Part shown: one piece after another, positions 60,362-64,000 of the stretch
How positions within the stretch are numbered: position 1 is the first letter of the stretch
Layout: each line of letters opens with the position of its first letter
Assembly (NCBI GenBank): GCA_023910605.1
Contig: JAAVVV010000001.1
Coordinates: forward strand, 3,152,698 to 3,216,697
Length of the DNA: 64,000 nucleotides
Source of the DNA: Bosea sp. (in: a-proteobacteria)
GTDB taxonomy: Bacteria; Pseudomonadota; Alphaproteobacteria; Rhizobiales; Beijerinckiaceae
Direction of reading: 5' to 3'
Translations under genes and position numbers: made by a program
The notes under the pieces: generated by a model
Databases searched by the model: none
Seen by the model: the letters and a program-made list of their open reading frames with translations, nothing else
Told to the model about the DNA's origin: nothing

Positions 60362-61951
60362 ATGACGACCATGCCGGACAGCCCCCAGCCAGAACATCTG
60401 CGCCGCCGCACCTTCGCGATCATTTCGCACCCGGACGCCGGCAAGACCACGCTCACCGAAAAGCTGCTGATGTTCGGCGGCGCGATCCAACTCGCCGGCG
60501 AGGTCAAGGCCAAGGCGGGACGGCGCCAGACCTCCTCGGACTGGATGAAGATCGAGCGCCAGCGCGGCATCTCGGTGGTCACATCGGTGATGACCTTCGA
60601 ACATGCCGGCGTGGTCTACAACCTGCTCGACACCCCCGGCCACGAGGACTTCTCGGACGACACCTATCGCACCCTGACCGCAGTCGATTCGGCCGTGATG
60701 GTCATCGATGCGGCCAAGGGCATCGAGGCGCGCACGCGCAAGCTGTTCGAGGTCTGCCGCCTGCGCGACATTCCCATCATTACCTTCATCAACAAGATGG
60801 ACCGTGAGACGCGCGATCCTTTCGACCTGATCGACGAGATCGAGAAGACGCTGGCGCTCGACGCCACGGCCATGACCTGGCCCATCGGCCGCGGGCGTGA
60901 CTTCGTCGGCACCTATGATCTTCATGGTCGCTTCATCCGCAACAACGAGACCGATGCGCCAGACCGGGCTGTTTCGGGTCCGCAGGACGCCGCCTTCGAT
61001 GCCCTGCTGCCGCACGGCGCTGATGACTGGCGCGATGAGGTGATGCTGGCAACGGGCGGCATGAAGCCCTTCGACATGGCCGAGTTCCGCCAGGGCCATC
61101 TCACCCCGGTCTATTTCGGCGCGGCGCTGCGCGATTATGGCGTGCGCGACCTCATCGAGGCGATCGGCCGGCTTGCGCCCCCGCCGCGCGCCCAGGTGGC
61201 CGACCGCCGCACCGTGACGGCGGGCGAGCCCAAGATGACGAGCTTCGTATTCAAGATCCAGGCAAACATGGACCCCAACCACCGCGACCGCATCGCCTTC
61301 GTGCGCGTCTGCTCGGGCAAGCTCACCCGCGGCATGAAGGCCAGGCTGGTGCGCACCGCCAAGCCGATGTCGCTGTCTGCGCCGCAGTTCTTCTTTGCGC
61401 AGGATCGCCAGATCGCTGACGAGGCCTATGCCGGCGACATCGTGGGCATTCCCAACCACGGCGCCCTGCGCATTGGCGACACGCTAACAGATGGCGAGGA
61501 TCTGGTGTTCCGCGGCGTGCCCAGCTTCGCTCCCGAGATCCTGCGCCGCGTCAAGCTCAAGGACGCGATGAAATCCAAGAAGCTGCGCGAGGCCCTCCAG
61601 CAGATGGCGGAGGAAGGCGTGGTGCAGTTATTCGTGCCGCATGATGGCGCACCCGCCATCGTCGGCGTCGTGGGGGCACTTCAGCTCGACGTGCTCAAGG
61701 AGCGTCTCGACGCGGAATATGCCATTCCCGTCGAGTTCGAGACGTGCCAGTTCACGATCTGCCGCTGGCTGACCTCCGCCGACAAAGTCGCGCTCGACAA
61801 GTTCGTCGGCAGCCATGCATCGTCGATGGCGAACGATCTCGATGGCGATCCGGTGTTCATGGCATCGAGCCCGTTTTCGCTGCGCTATGAGGCGGAGCGT
61901 GCGCCCGCCCTCGTCTTCAGCGACATCAAGGACTACCAGAAGGCGGCTTGA
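60362..61951 (+). CDS. prfC: Peptide chain release factor 3
   Basis: GTPase that removes RF1/RF2 after termination. 529 residues from ATG 60362; ATG 60332 would add 10, and neither has a strong ribosome site. G1 ISHPDAGKTTLTEK, switch II DTPGHEDFSDDTYRTL, NKMDRETRDP, and RF3-specific GAIQLAGEVKAK and VVGALQLDVLKERL. The C-terminal DIKDYQKAA is complete. Divergent from the hemolysin-III gene. Confidence 0.95.
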   Translation: MTTMPDSPQPEHLRRRTFAIISHPDAGKTTLTEKLLMFGGAIQLAGEVKAKAGRRQTSSDWMKIERQRGISVVTSVMTFEHAGVVYNLLDTPGHEDFSDDTYRTLTAVDSAVMVIDAAKGIEARTRKLFEVCRLRDIPIITFINKMDRETRDPFDLIDEIEKTLALDATAMTWPIGRGRDFVGTYDLHGRFIRNNETDAPDRAVSGPQDAAFDALLPHGADDWRDEVMLATGGMKPFDMAEFRQGHLTPVYFGAALRDYGVRDLIEAIGRLAPPPRAQVADRRTVTAGEPKMTSFVFKIQANMDPNHRDRIAFVRVCSGKLTRGMKARLVRTAKPMSLSAPQFFFAQDRQIADEAYAGDIVGIPNHGALRIGDTLTDGEDLVFRGVPSFAPEILRRVKLKDAMKSKKLREALQQMAEEGVVQLFVPHDGAPAIVGVVGALQLDVLKERLDAEYAIPVEFETCQFTICRWLTSADKVALDKFVGSHASSMANDLDGDPVFMASSPFSLRYEAERAPALVFSDIKDYQKAA

Positions 61952-62046
61952 ACGGAGCAACGGGCCGCCCGGCGAATATGCCTTCGCCTGCGGCACGATC
62001 GGCTGGAACCCGCGCACGGAAGTCCACCGGCTCGCTCATCCTGGCG

Positions 62047-62062
62047 CACGGCCCGGGCCGTG
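62047..62062. repeat. 16-bp perfect palindrome after prfC
   Basis: CACGGCCCGGGCCGTG lies 95 bp past the prfC stop. It may be a GC-only hairpin for ending prfC transcription or a protein site. Nothing else supported between 61952 and 62150. Confidence 0.4.
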
Positions 62063-62150
62063 AGGCTGCAAAACCCTGCGCCGCACCCCTCACGCCGCAG
62101 CGTTGGCGCGCTCCTTTTCGCCGAAAAGCTGGCACGCCCCGTCGGCGATG

Positions 62151-62188
62151 AAAAAAGCCGCAACCATGGAACCATGGGCTGCGGCTTT
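62151..62188 (-). terminator. Rho-independent terminator (minus strand)
   Basis: AAAGCCGCA (62154-62162) pairs with TGCGGCTTT (62180-62188), inner ACCATGG/CCATGGG pairing extends it, and on the minus strand a T-run follows. It lies about 105 bp downstream of the 27-residue gene and probably ends its transcript. Confidence 0.75.
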
Positions 62189-62293
62189 GAATGGACTCAT
62201 CTTGCGTTTTCGGGAGCCTGATGGTGATCCCGATCTGCGCGACGCTTACCCTTCGACCCACCGGCGTCTCACCACGAGGCCGGCACGTTGACC

Positions 62294-62377
62294 TCAGAAC
62301 GCTCCGATCACGATGCCCGCGACGAGCGCGAATGCGACGGTCATGGCCAATCGATCTATTGCAGGCGTCCAATCCAT
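62294..62377 (-). CDS. 27-residue membrane microprotein
   Basis: A very short gene, MDWTPAIDRLAMTVAFALVAGIVIGAF, given here in parts: charged MDWTPAIDRL then one hydrophobic helix (AMTVAFALVAGIVIGAF). The ribosome site aggaggtga is a near-perfect anti-SD match, 5 nt before ATG 62377. A rho-independent terminator follows downstream on the same strand. The strength of these signals argues for real translation; no family recognised. Possibly a regulator of a membrane protein or a stress microprotein. Confidence 0.6.
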   Translation of the reverse strand: MDWTPAIDRLAMTVAFALVAGIVIGAF

Positions 62378-62554
62378 GGTCACCTCCTCTGAAGGACGAC
62401 TTCAAGGCTAACAAATCGTGCAGGAAGCGCAAACGGATTCTGGTGCCGCAGCGGCAGGCTGTGGATGAAGATCGCGGTTAAGCATCGCTTGAAGCAAAGA
62501 TGAAAATCCGCAGCTTCATCGGCGCTTTTCCGGAATGTACTCGGCCTTCACTGG

Positions 62555-62795
62555 TCAGCGAGCGTCGATGAGATGCACGATGGCCGAGGTTGCTCTGCGC
62601 GCCAGCGGAATGGCGATGAAGGCGGCGATCGCGGCGGCAGGCCAGGCGATGACGAAGGCCTTCAGCCACCGCCACAGGAAATCAGGCGGCGCCCCGAGAT
62701 TGAGCCATGTGATCAGCGCGGTCATCAGGAAGGCCATGACGCCCGCCATCAGGATGGGGAAGATGATCCTCGCCTTGCCGTCGATCGCTGTTCAT
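62555..62795 (-). pseudogene. DUF2798 family gene with apparent frameshift at its start
   Basis: The 64 residues from ATG 62749 (MAGVMAFLMTALITWLN, then RWLKAFVIAWPAAAIAAF) are a two-helix DUF2798 membrane protein. Homology-like sequence KARIIFPIL continues upstream of that ATG with no in-frame start codon. One extra base near 62776 would, if removed, join it to ATG 62795 and give MNSDRRKARIIFPILMAG, as in typical members. So either a real 1-bp insertion, a sequencing error, or translation from 62749 of a shortened protein. Confidence 0.6.
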
Positions 62796-62883
62796 CTTTC
62801 ATTGACCACGAATCTGCTGACACGCGACGCTGCGGCCAATGTTCCTTAGCGGCGCGTTAAATTTTATCACGCATTTTGACGCG

Positions 62884-63990
62884 ATGCGTAAGAGTGGCGT
62901 TGCGTTCTTCGGCCTCGCGCTCATCGGTTTGGGTCTGGCAAGTTGCGGTCGCCATCAGGGCGAGCAGCGTGCGGCCTGGCGCGATGCGGCGGAAGCGGCC
63001 TGCATGGCGAGGGGGGAAGTCCAGACTTCCGCCTATGTGTCTTTGCGCGGCGCGCCGATCCAGGGCCCGGGCTCCTGCGGCATGGAAAAGCCCCTTCGCG
63101 TCAGCGCCTTTGCCGGCGGCCGCATCGGCTTGACCTCCACCCAGACGCTTTCCTGCCCGATCATCGCCACGACGGACCGCTTCCTTGAGAAGGTGGTGCA
63201 GCCTGCGGCGATGGCCGTGCTCGGCGTGCAGGTCATCGAGATGAAGACAGGTTCCTATTCTTGCCGCGCGATGAACAATGGCAGCGGCACCACGCGCCGC
63301 TCCGAACATTCATATGGCAACGCGCTCGACATCTTCGCCTTCCGCACAAGCGACGGGCGCGAGATTACCGTCCGCCATGGCTGGCGAGGCACTCCTCAGG
63401 AGCAGGACTTCCTGCGCGAGGTCTTTGTAGGAGCCTGCGAGCATTACAAGACCGTGCTCGGGCCCGGCGCCGACATGTTCCACTATGACCATTTCCATGT
63501 CGATCTGGCGCGGCACAATGGCGGCCGCTCGATCTGCCGCCCCGTGATCAAGTACACGCCCCGCCGCGACCTGCCCCTGCCCGATCCCGCGCGCAACATG
63601 AACGCCTTCAACCAGACCCGGCAGGCGCCCTTCCCCTTGGCCCAGGGCGCTGCCCAGCGGCCGCGTGCGATCGATCTGGCCGATGCAGGGCCGATGGCGG
63701 CGCCGGGCGGGCCGATCAGGCTTCCAGGCTCCGGCCACGTTTCCGAAGAGGTCGTGATCGGCGACATCGAAGGCGATGTCGTCGACCCCGACAATGACCC
63801 CTTCGCGATCGAGGAAGCGCGCAGGCCCGGCCAGCCGGCGCAGCCCGCACGGATGGGCATGCCGGCCTCGGCCACTTCGCTGCCGGTGGCGCCGGGCCAG
63901 CAGAGCTATCGCTGGAGTTCAGGCCCTGCCCCGGCCGCGCCGGCACCGCCCGTTGCGAGGGCCGAACGCCCCTTGCCGCCGCGCTTCTGA
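62884..63990 (+). CDS. Extensin-like lipoprotein with LAS-type metallopeptidase motifs
   Basis: 368 residues. Lipoprotein signal ending LASC (Cys21), then the extensin-like C domain (about 45-230). It contains HSYGNALDIFAF (near 142) and YDHFHVDLARHN (near 200), which match the H-x3-G-x-A-x-D and H-x-H zinc motifs of MepA/VanY-like peptidases. A periplasmic peptidoglycan endopeptidase or carboxypeptidase is therefore likely. The C-terminal 130 residues are Pro/Ala-rich and disordered. ATG 62884 was chosen since it starts the signal peptide. Divergent from the DUF2798 gene. Confidence 0.85.
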   Translation: MRKSGVAFFGLALIGLGLASCGRHQGEQRAAWRDAAEAACMARGEVQTSAYVSLRGAPIQGPGSCGMEKPLRVSAFAGGRIGLTSTQTLSCPIIATTDRFLEKVVQPAAMAVLGVQVIEMKTGSYSCRAMNNGSGTTRRSEHSYGNALDIFAFRTSDGREITVRHGWRGTPQEQDFLREVFVGACEHYKTVLGPGADMFHYDHFHVDLARHNGGRSICRPVIKYTPRRDLPLPDPARNMNAFNQTRQAPFPLAQGAAQRPRAIDLADAGPMAAPGGPIRLPGSGHVSEEVVIGDIEGDVVDPDNDPFAIEEARRPGQPAQPARMGMPASATSLPVAPGQQSYRWSSGPAPAAPAPPVARAERPLPPRF

Positions 63991-64000
63991 GCGGCCGCCG

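Noticed and set aside
61952..62150. Small plus-strand frame after prfC
   Set aside because: Arg/Pro-rich with no ribosome site or family; overlaps palindromic sequence.

Overview
The window is a GC-rich, densely packed chromosomal segment from an alphaproteobacterium, most likely of the order Hyphomicrobiales (Rhizobiales). The main grounds are the block prs-rplY-pth-ychF-maoC, a MarR/OmpR pair of PetP/PetR type close to petABC-apt, ffh-rpsP-rimM-trmD, UvrB and UvrC with long extensions, and DUF6481, DUF2798 and extensin-like proteins. Cytochrome b and c1 are separate genes, unlike the fused fbcH of Bradyrhizobium and Rhodopseudomonas. I saw no rRNA, tRNA, CRISPR array, prophage or insertion sequence. 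Nearly all of the window is core chromosome.

Layout. 1-6.5 kb: the 5' part of dapF (minus), an exported GyrI-like protein, leuB, a small membrane protein, and a DUF2945/TUDOR gene overlapping uvrB. 6.5-15.5 kb: a GH1-like glycosidase behind four 14-bp tandem repeats, a lytic transglycosylase, leuD, a zincin, leuC, an exported rhodanese, ubiK and a DoeA-like M24 protein. 15.5-23.6 kb: a lipoprotein, a DadA-like oxidase, a KdtX/WaaE-type glycosyltransferase overlapping a pteridine-reductase-like SDR, then ffh-GNAT-rpsP-rimM-HAD-trmD. The usual rplS is absent after trmD. 23.6-31 kb: a fused 5-oxoprolinase/hydantoinase divergent from a TRAP transporter (DctQ, DctM, DctP) and a MarR gene, with a 28-bp dyad between the divergent promoters. 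This looks like an acquired uptake and hydrolysis module.

31-36.7 kb: lgt-midA-pgeF, ybjN, proC, a TetR regulator and a CsaA-like protein. 36.7-41.5 kb (minus): prs-rplY-pth-ychF-maoC, with a terminator between rplY and pth. 41.7-47.1 kb: uvrC, a YbjQ protein, pgsA, moaD, moaE, a DUF1003 protein and ilvE. 47.2-54 kb: petP-petR-histidine kinase, apt, a small membrane protein and petABC, which is the likely respiratory bc1 locus with its regulators. 54-64 kb: an ABC exporter, a metallo-beta-lactamase-fold protein, small exported or charged proteins, a cold-shock gene with recognisable promoter and terminator, a hemolysin-III protein, prfC, a 27-residue membrane microprotein, a frameshifted DUF2798 gene and an extensin-like lipoprotein.

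Functional themes are leucine and branched-chain amino-acid synthesis (leuB, leuC, leuD, ilvE), proline and lysine/peptidoglycan precursors (proC, dapF), envelope work (lytic transglycosylase, lgt, pgeF, pgsA, glycosyltransferase, extensin-like protein), translation and protein targeting, nucleotide excision repair (uvrB, uvrC) and the bc1 complex. All calls come from reading translations and local sequence; no database search was possible.
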